A stretch of DNA of 64,000 nucleotides from Streptomyces sp. WZ-12 (GTDB taxonomy: Bacteria; Actinomycetota; Actinomycetes; Streptomycetales; Streptomycetaceae), in the NCBI RefSeq assembly GCF_028898845.1, contig NZ_CP118574.1, positions 6,235,001 to 6,299,000 on the forward strand. The letters run 5' to 3'. A program made the translations under genes and the position numbers. The notes under the pieces were generated by a model. The model was not told the origin of the DNA and searched no databases. It worked only from the letters and a program-made list of their open reading frames with translations. Numbering within the stretch: the stretch's first letter is position 1; every line of letters begins with the position of its first letter. Below, in pieces: positions 52,373-60,489 of the stretch.

Positions 52373-53455
52373 CTACCGGGAGGCCCGCGCAGGGCGGGGC
52401 ACCTTCGCCGCCCCCGGCGCCGGCTTCGCCTCGGGTGCCGCCTTCGGCGCCGACGCCGTCGAGCCCCGGACCACCAGCTCGGGATGGAAGACGAACTCGG
52501 TGTGCGGCGCCGGGGTGCCCCCGATCTCCTCCAGCAGCGCCCGCACCGCCGCCTGCCCCATGGCCGGCACCGGCTGCCGGATCGTCGTCAACGGCGGATC
52601 GGTGAAGGCGATCAGCGGGGAGTCGTCGAAGCCCACCACGGACATCTCCCGCGGCACGTCCAGCCCGCGCTGCCGGGCCGCCCGGACCGCCCCCAGCGCC
52701 ATCATGTCGCTGGCGCAGACGATCGCCGTCACCCCGCGCTCGATCAGCGTGCCCGCCGCGGCCTGGCCGCCCTCCAGGGTGAAGAGGGAGTGCTGGATGA
52801 ACGGCTCCGCCGCGGCCCGGTCCAGGCCGAGCTGCTCCTCGACGCAGGCCAGGAAACCGTCGATCTTCCGCTGGACCGGCACGAACCGCTTCGGTCCGAG
52901 CGCCAGCCCGATCCGCCGGTGCCCCAGCGCGGTGAGGTGGGTCACCGCAAGCTCCACCGCGGTCCGGTCGTCGGGGGAGACGAAGGGCGCCTGCACCTGG
53001 TCGGAGAAGCCGTTGATGAGGACGAACGGCACGCCCTGGCCGCGCAGCCGCGCATAGCGCGCCATGTCGGCGTCGGTGTCGGCGTGCAGCCCGGAGACGA
53101 AGATGATGCCGGCCACCCCGCGGTCCACCAGCATCTCGGTCAGCTCGTCCTCGGTGGAGCCGCCGGGGGTCTGGGTGGCCAGCACCGGGGTGTATCCCTG
53201 CCGGGTCAGCGCCTGCCCGATGACCTGGGCGAAGGCCGGGAAGATCGGGTTCTCCAGCTCCGGGGTGATCAGCCCGACCAGGCCCGCGCTGCGCCGCCGC
53301 AGCCGCACCGGCCGCTCGTAGCCCAGCACGTCGAGGGCGGCCAGCACCGACTGGCGGGTGGTGGCGGAGACGCCGGGCTTCCCGTTGAGAACCCGGCTGA
53401 CGGTGGCCTCGCTGACACCCGCCTGTGCTGCGATATCGGCCAGCCGGGCGGTCAT
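52373..53455 (-). CDS. malR: LacI family regulator of maltodextrin genes (first copy)
   Basis: 360 residues. N-terminal LacI helix-turn-helix LADIAAQAGVSEATVSRVLNGKPGVS with hinge RRRSAGLVGLI, then a periplasmic-binding-protein-like effector domain ending ELVVRGST. It has a 25-residue Ala/Pro/Lys tail. By position and similarity it fits Streptomyces MalR, the maltodextrin repressor. It follows an alpha-glucosidase on the same strand (25-nt gap), but a TACAGT box 8 nt before its ATG suggests its own leaderless promoter. Highly similar to the second LacI gene at 60486. Confidence 0.85.
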   Translation of the reverse strand: MTARLADIAAQAGVSEATVSRVLNGKPGVSATTRQSVLAALDVLGYERPVRLRRRSAGLVGLITPELENPIFPAFAQVIGQALTRQGYTPVLATQTPGGSTEDELTEMLVDRGVAGIIFVSGLHADTDADMARYARLRGQGVPFVLINGFSDQVQAPFVSPDDRTAVELAVTHLTALGHRRIGLALGPKRFVPVQRKIDGFLACVEEQLGLDRAAAEPFIQHSLFTLEGGQAAAGTLIERGVTAIVCASDMMALGAVRAARQRGLDVPREMSVVGFDDSPLIAFTDPPLTTIRQPVPAMGQAAVRALLEEIGGTPAPHTEFVFHPELVVRGSTASAPKAAPEAKPAPGAAKVPRPARASR

Positions 53456-53463
53456 GGCACTGG

Positions 53464-53469
53464 ACTGTA
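53464..53469 (-). promoter_or_regulatory. Candidate leaderless -10 box of the first LacI gene
   Basis: TACAGT on the minus strand, 8 nt before the ATG at 53455; no ribosome binding site. It would let the repressor be transcribed independently of the alpha-glucosidase. Confidence 0.35.
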
Positions 53470-53480
53470 CCGGGCGCATC

Positions 53481-55127
53481 TCAGATTGCCCACCAGGTAC
53501 AGCTGTCCCCCGGCAGCACCGCCGAGCCGCCGTCGGCCGCCACCGGCGCGCTGGCGAGCAGGAGTTCACCGGGCACCGGCACCTCCACGTCGCGGTCGAG
53601 GGTGTTGACGGCGCACAGCATCCCGGGGCGGCGGAGCGCCAACACCCCTGCGGGGGCGGGCTGCCAGGCCATCTCCCCGTCGCCCAGCCCCGGCAGCCGG
53701 CGGCGCAGCGCCAGCGCGCTGCGGTAGAGCTCCAACGTGGAGGCCGGGTCGCCGGTCTGCGCCGCCACGCTCAGCCGGCCCCAGTCGGCCGGCTGCGGCA
53801 GCCAACTCCCGCCGGGCCCGAAGCCGTACGGCGGCAGCTCGCCGGACCAGGGGAGCGGCACCCGGCAGCCGTCCCGGAACCCGTCCTGGCCGCTGGTGCC
53901 GGAGGCGCCGACCGCCTCCGACCCGTCGACGCCGAGCCGGCCGCGGAAGAACGCCGGGTCCTGGCGCGCCTCGGCCGGCAGGTCGACGACCTCCGGCAGC
54001 CCCAACTCCTCGCCCTGGTAGAGGTAGGCGGAGCCGGGCAGCGCCAGCATCAGCAGGGTGGCGGCGCGGGCCCGGGCGAGGCCGCCGAGGCGGGTGGTGT
54101 GCCGGACGACGTCGTGGTTGGAGAGCACCCAGGTGGTGGGCGCGCCGACGGCGACGGTGGCGGCCAGCGAGGAGTCGATGACCTCGCGCAGCGCCGCGAC
54201 CTCCCACGGGGTGTTCAGGAACTGGAAGTTGAACGCCTGGTGGAGCTCGTCCGGGCGGACGTAGAGGGCCAGCCGCTCGACGCTGGGCGCCCATGCCTCG
54301 GCGACCCCGATCACCTCCCGACCGCTGCTCCCGGTGTGCTCGTCCAGGAGTCGGCGCCAGGTGCGGTGGATGGCGTGCACGCCGTCCTGGTCGAAGAAGG
54401 GGAGGACCTGGGAGCCGATGAGGCGGGCCTGTTCGCCGTGGCCGATGTCGGGCAGACCGGGCGCCTTGATCATGCCGTGCGCCACGTCGACGCGGAAGCC
54501 GTCGACGCCCAGCTCCAGCCAGAAGCGCAGGATGGCGGCGAACTCCTCGTGGACCTCGGGCCGTTCCCAGTCCAGGTCGGGCTGTTCCGGGGCGAAGAGG
54601 TGCAGGTACCAGTCGCCGCGGTCGGTGCGGGTCCAGGCCGGGCCGCCGAAGACGGACTCCCAGTCGTTGGGCGGGAGTTCGCCGTGCGCGCCCTTGCCGG
54701 GGCGGAAGACATAGCGCTGCCGGGCGAGTTCGGGGTCCTGGAACCACGGGTGCCGGTCGGAGGTGTGGTTGGGAACCACGTCGACGATCACCCGCAGGCC
54801 CAGGTCGTGGGCGGTGCGGATGAGGTCGCCGGCGTCGGCGAGGGTGCCGAACAGCGGGTCGACGGCGCGGTAGTCGGCGACGTCGTAGCCGCCGTCGGCC
54901 TGCGGCGAGGCGTAGAACGGGGTGAGCCAGACGGCGTCCACGCCCAGCTCCTTGAGGTGCGGGAGCCGGTCGCGCACCCCGCGCAGATCGCCGATGCCGT
55001 CGCCGTCGCTGTCGGCGAAGGAGCGGACGTAGACCTGGTAGATGACGGCGTCGCGCCACCACCCCCGGGCTCCGTCGGGTCCGGCGGCCTGGGGGGCGGG
55101 GCTGGGGGAAGTGAGCTCCTGGGTCAT
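53481..55127 (-). CDS. aglA: GH13 alpha-glucosidase (first copy)
   Basis: 548 residues, no signal peptide, so cytoplasmic. GH13 conserved regions: DVVPNHTS, GFRVDVAHG (nucleophile D214), GVAEAW (acid/base E277) and LSNHDVVRH. DAVIYQVYVRSFADSDGDGIGDL at the N-terminus is typical of oligo-alpha-glucosidases. Cleaves imported malto-oligosaccharides or related alpha-glucosides from the non-reducing end. It ends GDSCTWWAI, which serves as reference for the expanded end of the second copy. Divergent from malE across a LacI-type operator region. Confidence 0.9.
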   Translation of the reverse strand: MTQELTSPSPAPQAAGPDGARGWWRDAVIYQVYVRSFADSDGDGIGDLRGVRDRLPHLKELGVDAVWLTPFYASPQADGGYDVADYRAVDPLFGTLADAGDLIRTAHDLGLRVIVDVVPNHTSDRHPWFQDPELARQRYVFRPGKGAHGELPPNDWESVFGGPAWTRTDRGDWYLHLFAPEQPDLDWERPEVHEEFAAILRFWLELGVDGFRVDVAHGMIKAPGLPDIGHGEQARLIGSQVLPFFDQDGVHAIHRTWRRLLDEHTGSSGREVIGVAEAWAPSVERLALYVRPDELHQAFNFQFLNTPWEVAALREVIDSSLAATVAVGAPTTWVLSNHDVVRHTTRLGGLARARAATLLMLALPGSAYLYQGEELGLPEVVDLPAEARQDPAFFRGRLGVDGSEAVGASGTSGQDGFRDGCRVPLPWSGELPPYGFGPGGSWLPQPADWGRLSVAAQTGDPASTLELYRSALALRRRLPGLGDGEMAWQPAPAGVLALRRPGMLCAVNTLDRDVEVPVPGELLLASAPVAADGGSAVLPGDSCTWWAI

Positions 55128-55261
55128 CTGCCGTCCCTGTCAGGTCATGAGGCGAAGGTGCTTCCACGGAAGTCAACGCGCGGGCAGGCGGCGGGTGACG
55201 GTGCGCGCGAGCCCCGGGGCGTCCGGTTCCAGCCATGGTGCCGCAGCGGCTTCCGGAATTC

Positions 55262-55315
55262 TTGCAGAAAACTCTCGCAACATCTTTCGGATTGTTTGCG
55301 GCGCTGTTACGTTCC
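55262..55315. promoter_or_regulatory. MalR-type operator region between aglA and malE
   Basis: Contains TTGC-N11-GCAA (55262-55280) and the block TGTTACGTTCC (55305-55315). Read on the minus strand, GGAACGTAACA-N5-GCAA is followed by CGAAAGATGTTGC, which aligns with the sequence upstream of pullulanase. The block probably controls both divergent transcripts. Confidence 0.65.
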
Positions 55316-55351
55316 AGACCGCCAACCGAGGCTTTCCCCTAAGGAGTTCAG

Positions 55352-56626
55352 ATGCGGTGTGGCATACGTGGCGCGCTCGCCACCGCGCTGGTGACGGGCC
55401 TGGCACTGGCGGCGACGGGATGTGGGGGCGGGGGTGACGGCGGCGGCACGACCGGCGGTGAACTGGCCGGAACCGTGACCTTCTGGGACACCTCCAACGA
55501 CGCCGAGAAGGCCACCTACCGGAAACTGGCCGAGGGTTTCCAGAAGGAGCACCCCAAGGTCCACGTCGCCTATGTGAACGTCCCGTTCGGCGACGCCAAC
55601 GCCAAGTTCAAGAACGCCGCGGGCGGCGGCGCCGGCGCCCCCGACGTGATGCGCACCGACGTCGCCTGGGTCGCCGACTTCGCCAACCTCGGCTACCTCG
55701 CCCCGCTTGACGGCACCCCGGCCCTGGCCGACACCGCCGACTACCTCCCCCAGGCCGTCGGCTCCACCAAGTTCGACGGCCGCACCTACGCCGCGCCCCA
55801 GGTGATCGACACCCTCGCGCTCTTCTACAACAAGAAGCTGCTGGCCGACGCCGGCGTCCCCGTTCCCCAGACCTTCGCCGAACTCGGCGCCGCGGCAGCG
55901 AAGATCAAGGCGAAGACCGGCGCCACCGCCCTCTACCTGCGCGGCGACGACCCCTACTGGTTCCTGCCCTACCTCTACGGCGAGGGCGGCGACATGGTCG
56001 ACGCGGCACACAAGAAGATCACCATCGACAACGCCACCGGGGTCCGCGCCTTCCGCACCCTCAAGCAACTCGTGGACTCCAAGGCCGCCGTCACCGACGC
56101 CACCGACGGCCAGGAGAACCAGCTCAAGGCCCTCAAGGACGGCACCGTCGCGATGGCGATCGACGGCCCCTGGGACATCGAGGGCGCCCGCGCCGGCAAG
56201 GCGTTCGCCGACCAGCGCAACCTCGGCGTCGCCCCCGTCCCCGGCGGATCCACCGCCAAGGGCTCCCCGCAGGGCGGTTGGGACCTCTCCGTCTACGCCG
56301 GCAGCAAGAACCTCAACGCCGCCTACGCCTTCGTGAAGTACATGAGCTCCGCCAAGGTCCAGCAACAGACCACCGAGCGGCTCAGCCTGCTGCCCACCCG
56401 CAAGTCCGTCTACAACGCCCCGTCCGTCCAGCACAACGAGATGGTCGCCTTCTTCAAGCCCGCCGTCGACGGCGCCGTCCAGCGCCCCTGGATAGCCGAG
56501 GGCAACTCTCTCTTCGAGCCGCTCAAGGTCCAGATGAACAAGGTCCTCACCGGCGCCGCCACGCCGGAGCAGGCCGCCACGTCCGTCGGGGACGCCTACC
56601 GGAAGCTGCTCAAGGACTACAGGTGA
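55352..56626 (+). CDS. malE: Maltose/maltodextrin ABC transporter substrate-binding lipoprotein
   Basis: 424 residues, AAGGAG ribosome binding site. Lipobox LAATGC with Cys24, followed by a Gly-rich spacer. Mature domain is a MalE-type binding protein: VTFWDTSNDAEKATYRKLAEGFQKEHP, PDVMRTDVAWVADFA, ALFYNKKLLADAGVPVP, GTVAMAIDGPWD and GGWDLSVYAGSKN. Captures maltodextrins for MalFG. GTGA overlap with malF. Confidence 0.92.
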   Translation: MRCGIRGALATALVTGLALAATGCGGGGDGGGTTGGELAGTVTFWDTSNDAEKATYRKLAEGFQKEHPKVHVAYVNVPFGDANAKFKNAAGGGAGAPDVMRTDVAWVADFANLGYLAPLDGTPALADTADYLPQAVGSTKFDGRTYAAPQVIDTLALFYNKKLLADAGVPVPQTFAELGAAAAKIKAKTGATALYLRGDDPYWFLPYLYGEGGDMVDAAHKKITIDNATGVRAFRTLKQLVDSKAAVTDATDGQENQLKALKDGTVAMAIDGPWDIEGARAGKAFADQRNLGVAPVPGGSTAKGSPQGGWDLSVYAGSKNLNAAYAFVKYMSSAKVQQQTTERLSLLPTRKSVYNAPSVQHNEMVAFFKPAVDGAVQRPWIAEGNSLFEPLKVQMNKVLTGAATPEQAATSVGDAYRKLLKDYR

Positions 56627-57570
56627 CGGCCGACCTGACGCTCCCCGCCCGCCTCCGCCGGGCGCTCGCCACCCACTGGTACGCCTGGACGATGGCCGCC
56701 CCGGTCGTCCTCGTCGTCGGCGTCATCATCGGGATCCCCCTCGTCCGCGGCCTGTACCTCTCCCTGACCGATGCCAACGAGGCCAACGTCGAGCGCTCGA
56801 TCGGCATGAACCACCTCCCCGCCACCTATCACTTCACCGGCCTGGCCAACTACCGCGCGGTGCTGACCGACGGCGTCTTCTGGGGCCGGCTGGGTTGGAC
56901 CGTGACCTGGACCCTCGCCTGCGTCGTGCTCACCTTCCTGATCGGCCTGGCGCTGGCCACCCTGCTCAACCGCCGGCTGCGCGGCCGCACCGTCTACCGT
57001 CTGGCGCTGATCCTGCCCTGGGCCATCCCCGCCTTCGTCTCCGTCTTCACCTGGCGGATGCTCTACAACGAGAAGAACGGTCTGCTCAACAAGGTGCTGG
57101 CCGGCGGCGGCATCGACGGAGTGCCCTGGCTCAACGACCCGACCTGGGCCAAGCTCTCGGTGATCGCGGTCAACGTCTGGCTGGGCGTGCCCTTCATGCT
57201 CGTCGCCCTCCTCGGCGGGCTCCAGTCGATCCCCGGCGAGCTCTACGAGGCCGCCGAGATGGACGGCGCCGGCGCCTGGCAGCGCTTCCGCCACATCACC
57301 GCGCCCGGCCTGCGCGCGGTGAGCAGCACGGTGCTCCTCCTCTCCACCATCTGGACGTTCAACATGTTCCCGGTGATCTTCCTGCTCACCAGGGGCGGAC
57401 CCGGCGACGCCACCGAGATCCTGGTGACCTACGCCTACCGGCTCTCCTTCGTCGACAGCCCCCGCAACTTCTCCGCCTCCGCCACCTGGGGCGTGGTCAT
57501 CCTCGCTCTCCTCGCCCTCGTCGCCGTCGGCTACCGACGAACGCTGCGCAAACAGGGAGAGGTGTGGTGA
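56623..57570 (+). CDS. malF: Maltodextrin ABC transporter permease MalF
   Basis: 315 residues from a GTG that overlaps the malE stop. Six hydrophobic segments, the first after a short basic N-terminus. The EAA loop reads EAAEMDGAGAWQRFRHITAPGLR. LPWAIPAFVSVFTWRMLYNEKNGLLN is typical of MalF-like proteins. Coupled to malG by another GTGA overlap. Confidence 0.93.
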   Translation: MTADLTLPARLRRALATHWYAWTMAAPVVLVVGVIIGIPLVRGLYLSLTDANEANVERSIGMNHLPATYHFTGLANYRAVLTDGVFWGRLGWTVTWTLACVVLTFLIGLALATLLNRRLRGRTVYRLALILPWAIPAFVSVFTWRMLYNEKNGLLNKVLAGGGIDGVPWLNDPTWAKLSVIAVNVWLGVPFMLVALLGGLQSIPGELYEAAEMDGAGAWQRFRHITAPGLRAVSSTVLLLSTIWTFNMFPVIFLLTRGGPGDATEILVTYAYRLSFVDSPRNFSASATWGVVILALLALVAVGYRRTLRKQGEVW

Positions 57571-58469
57571 ACGTGGCACGTCCCGATTCTCGTCCTGGCT
57601 CTCGTACTCGCTCCCACCCTCGCCCTCGTTCTCGCCCTCGTTCTCGTTCCGAGCGGCATCCGTTGGCCTCCGTCGGGCTGCATCTGGCCCTGTTGTTGGC
57701 GACCGTCGTCGCGGTCTTCCCGCCGCTGTGGCTGCTGATCACCTCCTTCAAACCCACCAACGACGCCTTCACCACCGGACTCGTCTCCCACTTCACGCTC
57801 GCCAACTACACCCACGTCCTGACCGGCACCTCCTTCCTCACCTGGTTCGGCAACTCCGTGGTCGTCGTCGGACTGACCACCGTCCTCGGGGTGTTCATCG
57901 CCGCCACCACCGGCTACGCCGTCAGTCGCTTCCGCTTCCCCGGCATGCGCCCGCTGATGTGGCTGCTGCTGATCACCCAGATGTTCCCGGTCGCCGTGCT
58001 GATCGTCCCGCTCTACAACCTGCTCGCCTCGCTCGGCCTGCTCAACCAGCCGGCCGGGCTCGTCCTCACCTACCTCACCATCGCCGTGCCGTTCTGCGCC
58101 TGGATGATGAAGGGCTTCTTCGACACCATCCCGATGGAGATCGACGAGGCGGGCCGGGTCGACGGCCTCAACCCCTTCGGCACCTTCTGGCGGTTGGTCC
58201 TCCCGCTCGCCCGTCCCGGCCTCGCCGTCACCGGCTTCTACACCTTCGTCACGGCCTGGGCCGAGGTCGCCTACGCCTCCGCCTTCATGACCGGCGAGGA
58301 GAACCTCACCCTCGCCGGCGGGCTGCAGACCTTCGTCAACCAGTACACCAACGACTGGGGTTCGATGACCGCCGCCGCCGTGCTCATCGCCGTACCGGCC
58401 GCGCTGGTCTTCGCCTTCGCCCAACGTCACCTCGTCTCCGGACTGACCGCCGGCACCACCAAGGGATGA
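57567..58469 (+). CDS. malG: Maltodextrin ABC transporter permease MalG with expanded Arg/Ser N-terminus
   Basis: 300 residues; GTG at 57567 overlaps the malF stop and has GGGAGAGG upstream. Residues 5-28 are an Arg/Ser/Pro-rich run (SRPGSRTRSHPRPRSRPRSR) encoded by hexamer-like repeats of TCG/CCTCG triplets, not part of the permease fold. The fold then has six hydrophobic segments and the EAA-type loop DEAGRVDGLNPFGTFWRLVLPLARPG. No ATPase follows; an MsiK-type ATPase from elsewhere is expected. Confidence 0.92.
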   Translation: MNVARPDSRPGSRTRSHPRPRSRPRSRSERHPLASVGLHLALLLATVVAVFPPLWLLITSFKPTNDAFTTGLVSHFTLANYTHVLTGTSFLTWFGNSVVVVGLTTVLGVFIAATTGYAVSRFRFPGMRPLMWLLLITQMFPVAVLIVPLYNLLASLGLLNQPAGLVLTYLTIAVPFCAWMMKGFFDTIPMEIDEAGRVDGLNPFGTFWRLVLPLARPGLAVTGFYTFVTAWAEVAYASAFMTGEENLTLAGGLQTFVNQYTNDWGSMTAAAVLIAVPAALVFAFAQRHLVSGLTAGTTKG

Positions 58470-58470
58470 C

Positions 58471-60489
58471 ATGACCCGACAGCACATCGCCCCACCCGAC
58501 ACCGCCCCCGCCGGGCACCCGGAGCCGGGCACCAACCCCCCTGTCGCCAGCGCCACTTCGCGGTCGATTCCGGCGATTCCGTCGAATCCGTCGGCTTCAT
58601 CGGCTCCACTGGTCTCGCCGACTTTGCCGACTTCGCCGACGTCAACGGTCCCGTCGGCCACCGACTGGTGGCGTGACGCGGTGATCTACCAGATCTACCC
58701 ACGCAGCTTCGCCGACGGCAACGGCGACGGCATGGGCGACCTGCCCGGCATCCGCAGCCGGCTCAGCCACCTGCGCGAGCTGGGCGTGGACGCGGTCTGG
58801 TTGAGCCCCTTCTACGCCTCCCCGCAGGCCGACGCCGGCTACGACGTCGCCGACTACCGGGCCATCGACCCGCTCTTCGGCACCCTGGCCGACGCCGAGG
58901 CCGTCCTCAACGAGGCCCACCGCCTCGGTCTTCGCGTCATCATCGACATCGTCCCCAATCACTGCTCCGACCAGCACCCGTGGTTCCGCCGCGCCCGCGC
59001 CGAGGGCCCCGGTTCGGTCCACCGCGCACGCTTCCACTTCCACCCGGGCCGCGGTCGCGACGGCGAACTCCCGCCCAACGACTGGGAGTCCCTCTTCGGC
59101 GGCCCTGCCTGGACCCGCCTCCCCGACGGCGAGTGGTACCTCCACCTCTTCGCCCCCGAACAGCCGGACCTCAACTGGGACCACCCCGCCGTCCAGGACG
59201 AGTTCCGCTCCATCCTCCGTTTCTGGCTCGACCTGGGCGTGGACGGCTTCCGCGTCGACGTCGCCCACGGCATGGTCAAGGCGCCCGGCCTGCCCGACAT
59301 CGGCCGCGGCGAACAGGCCCGTCTCATCGGCTCACAGATCCTCCCCTTCTTCGATCAGGACGGCGTGCACGCCATCTACCGCTCCTGGCGCGCGATCCTC
59401 GACGAGTACCCCGGGCAGCGGATCGGCGTCGCCGAAGCCTGGGCCCCCTCCGTCGAGCGGCTGGCGCTCTACGTCCGCCCGGACGAGCTGCACCAGGGCT
59501 TCAACTTCCACTACCTGAACACTGCTTGGGACGCCGGCGATCTGCGCGCCGCCATCGACACCTCCCTCACCGCCCTGCGCGCCGTCGGCGCACCGGCCAC
59601 CTGGGTCCTGTCCAACCACGACGTCGTGCGCCACCGCACCCGCCTCGGCGGCGGCCTGGACCGCGCCCGCGCCGCCACCCTGCTGATGCTGGCGCTGCCG
59701 GGCTCGGCCTACCTGTACCAGGGTGAGGAGTTGGGACTGTCGGAGGTCATCGACCTCCCCGACGAGGCTCGCCAGGACCCGTCCTTCTTCCGCGCCAACG
59801 GGCAGGACGGCCTCCGCGACGGCTGTCGCGTGCCGCTTCCCTGGAGCGGCACCCGGCCCCCGTACGACTTCGGCGCCGGCGAGGTCTGGCTGCCCCAGCC
59901 CGACGACTGGGCCGCGCTCACCGTCGAGGCCCAGACCGGCGACCCGGCCTCCACCCTGGAGCTGTACCGCAGCGCGCTGGCCCTGCGCCGCGCCCACCCC
60001 GGCCTCGGCGCGGGGGAGGCGATCGAGTGGTTGCCCGCCCCGGATGGTGTGCTGGCCTTCCGTCGCACCGGCGGACTGATCTGCACGGTGAACACCACGA
60101 CGGAGGCCGTCCGGCTGCCCCTGCCCCCCGTTCGTCAACTGCTCTCGTCACAGGCGCCGTTCGCCCCGGATGTGGATGCGGATGCGGATGCGGATACGGA
60201 TGCGGCGCCGGCATCGGCCTCGTCTCCTGCGTCCCCCTCGGGCTCCTCGCTCCGCTCGTCCCGCTCGTCCTCGTCATCCCCCGTCTCCTCTCTTCTCTCC
60301 GACTCGACCGGTGTCTCCGACTCGCTCGGTTCGTCCGACTTGCCCAGTTCGTCCGGGCTGCTCGGTTCGTCCGGCTCATCGACCCGTCAACCGTCCAACG
60401 TCCCCCGTGACTTGGGGGTTCCCGGAAATCCCGAAGTTTCTGAACTTCGTGAAATTCCGGGCGACATCACGATCTGGTGGGAGGAGTGA
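58471..60489 (+). CDS. GH13 alpha-glucosidase (second copy) with low-complexity insertions
   Basis: 672 residues, 124 more than the first copy. Catalytic residues are D263 (GFRVDVAHG) and E322 (GVAEAW), with LSNHDVVRH. The shared GH13 core begins at WWRDAVIYQIYPRSFADG (about residue 67). It is preceded by a Ser/Pro/Ala-rich leader and interrupted near the C-terminus by about 90 residues of Asp/Ala and then Ser-rich sequence (about 563-655), before the conserved final strand GDITIWWEE. Cytoplasmic by lack of a signal peptide. Starts 1 nt after the malG stop, so part of the malEFG operon. Confidence 0.88.
   Translation: MTRQHIAPPDTAPAGHPEPGTNPPVASATSRSIPAIPSNPSASSAPLVSPTLPTSPTSTVPSATDWWRDAVIYQIYPRSFADGNGDGMGDLPGIRSRLSHLRELGVDAVWLSPFYASPQADAGYDVADYRAIDPLFGTLADAEAVLNEAHRLGLRVIIDIVPNHCSDQHPWFRRARAEGPGSVHRARFHFHPGRGRDGELPPNDWESLFGGPAWTRLPDGEWYLHLFAPEQPDLNWDHPAVQDEFRSILRFWLDLGVDGFRVDVAHGMVKAPGLPDIGRGEQARLIGSQILPFFDQDGVHAIYRSWRAILDEYPGQRIGVAEAWAPSVERLALYVRPDELHQGFNFHYLNTAWDAGDLRAAIDTSLTALRAVGAPATWVLSNHDVVRHRTRLGGGLDRARAATLLMLALPGSAYLYQGEELGLSEVIDLPDEARQDPSFFRANGQDGLRDGCRVPLPWSGTRPPYDFGAGEVWLPQPDDWAALTVEAQTGDPASTLELYRSALALRRAHPGLGAGEAIEWLPAPDGVLAFRRTGGLICTVNTTTEAVRLPLPPVRQLLSSQAPFAPDVDADADADTDAAPASASSPASPSGSSLRSSRSSSSSPVSSLLSDSTGVSDSLGSSDLPSSSGLLGSSGSSTRQPSNVPRDLGVPGNPEVSELREIPGDITIWWEE
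60168..60405 (+). repeat. Simple-sequence expansion inside the second alpha-glucosidase gene
   Basis: GATGCG hexamers (60174-60206) are followed by TCG/CTC/TCC triplet runs to about 60400, keeping the reading frame open. The first copy lacks this segment. Related triplet runs occur at 57586-57655 (malG) and 58556-58660 (start of this gene). Confidence 0.75.
60421..60461 (+). promoter_or_regulatory. Stem-loop at the end of the second alpha-glucosidase gene
   Basis: Outer stem CCCGGAA/TTCCGGG (60421-60427 with 60455-60461) and inner stem CGAAGTT/AACTTCG (60432-60438 with 60443-60449) with a 4-nt loop. It lies 25 nt before the coupled LacI start and is more AT-rich than its surroundings. Confidence 0.45.

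Noticed and set aside
58471..60489. Frameshift or assembly error as the explanation of the extra glucosidase residues
   Set aside because: The frame stays open and returns to the conserved final strand WW motif, so the insert is in frame; read support would still be worth checking.
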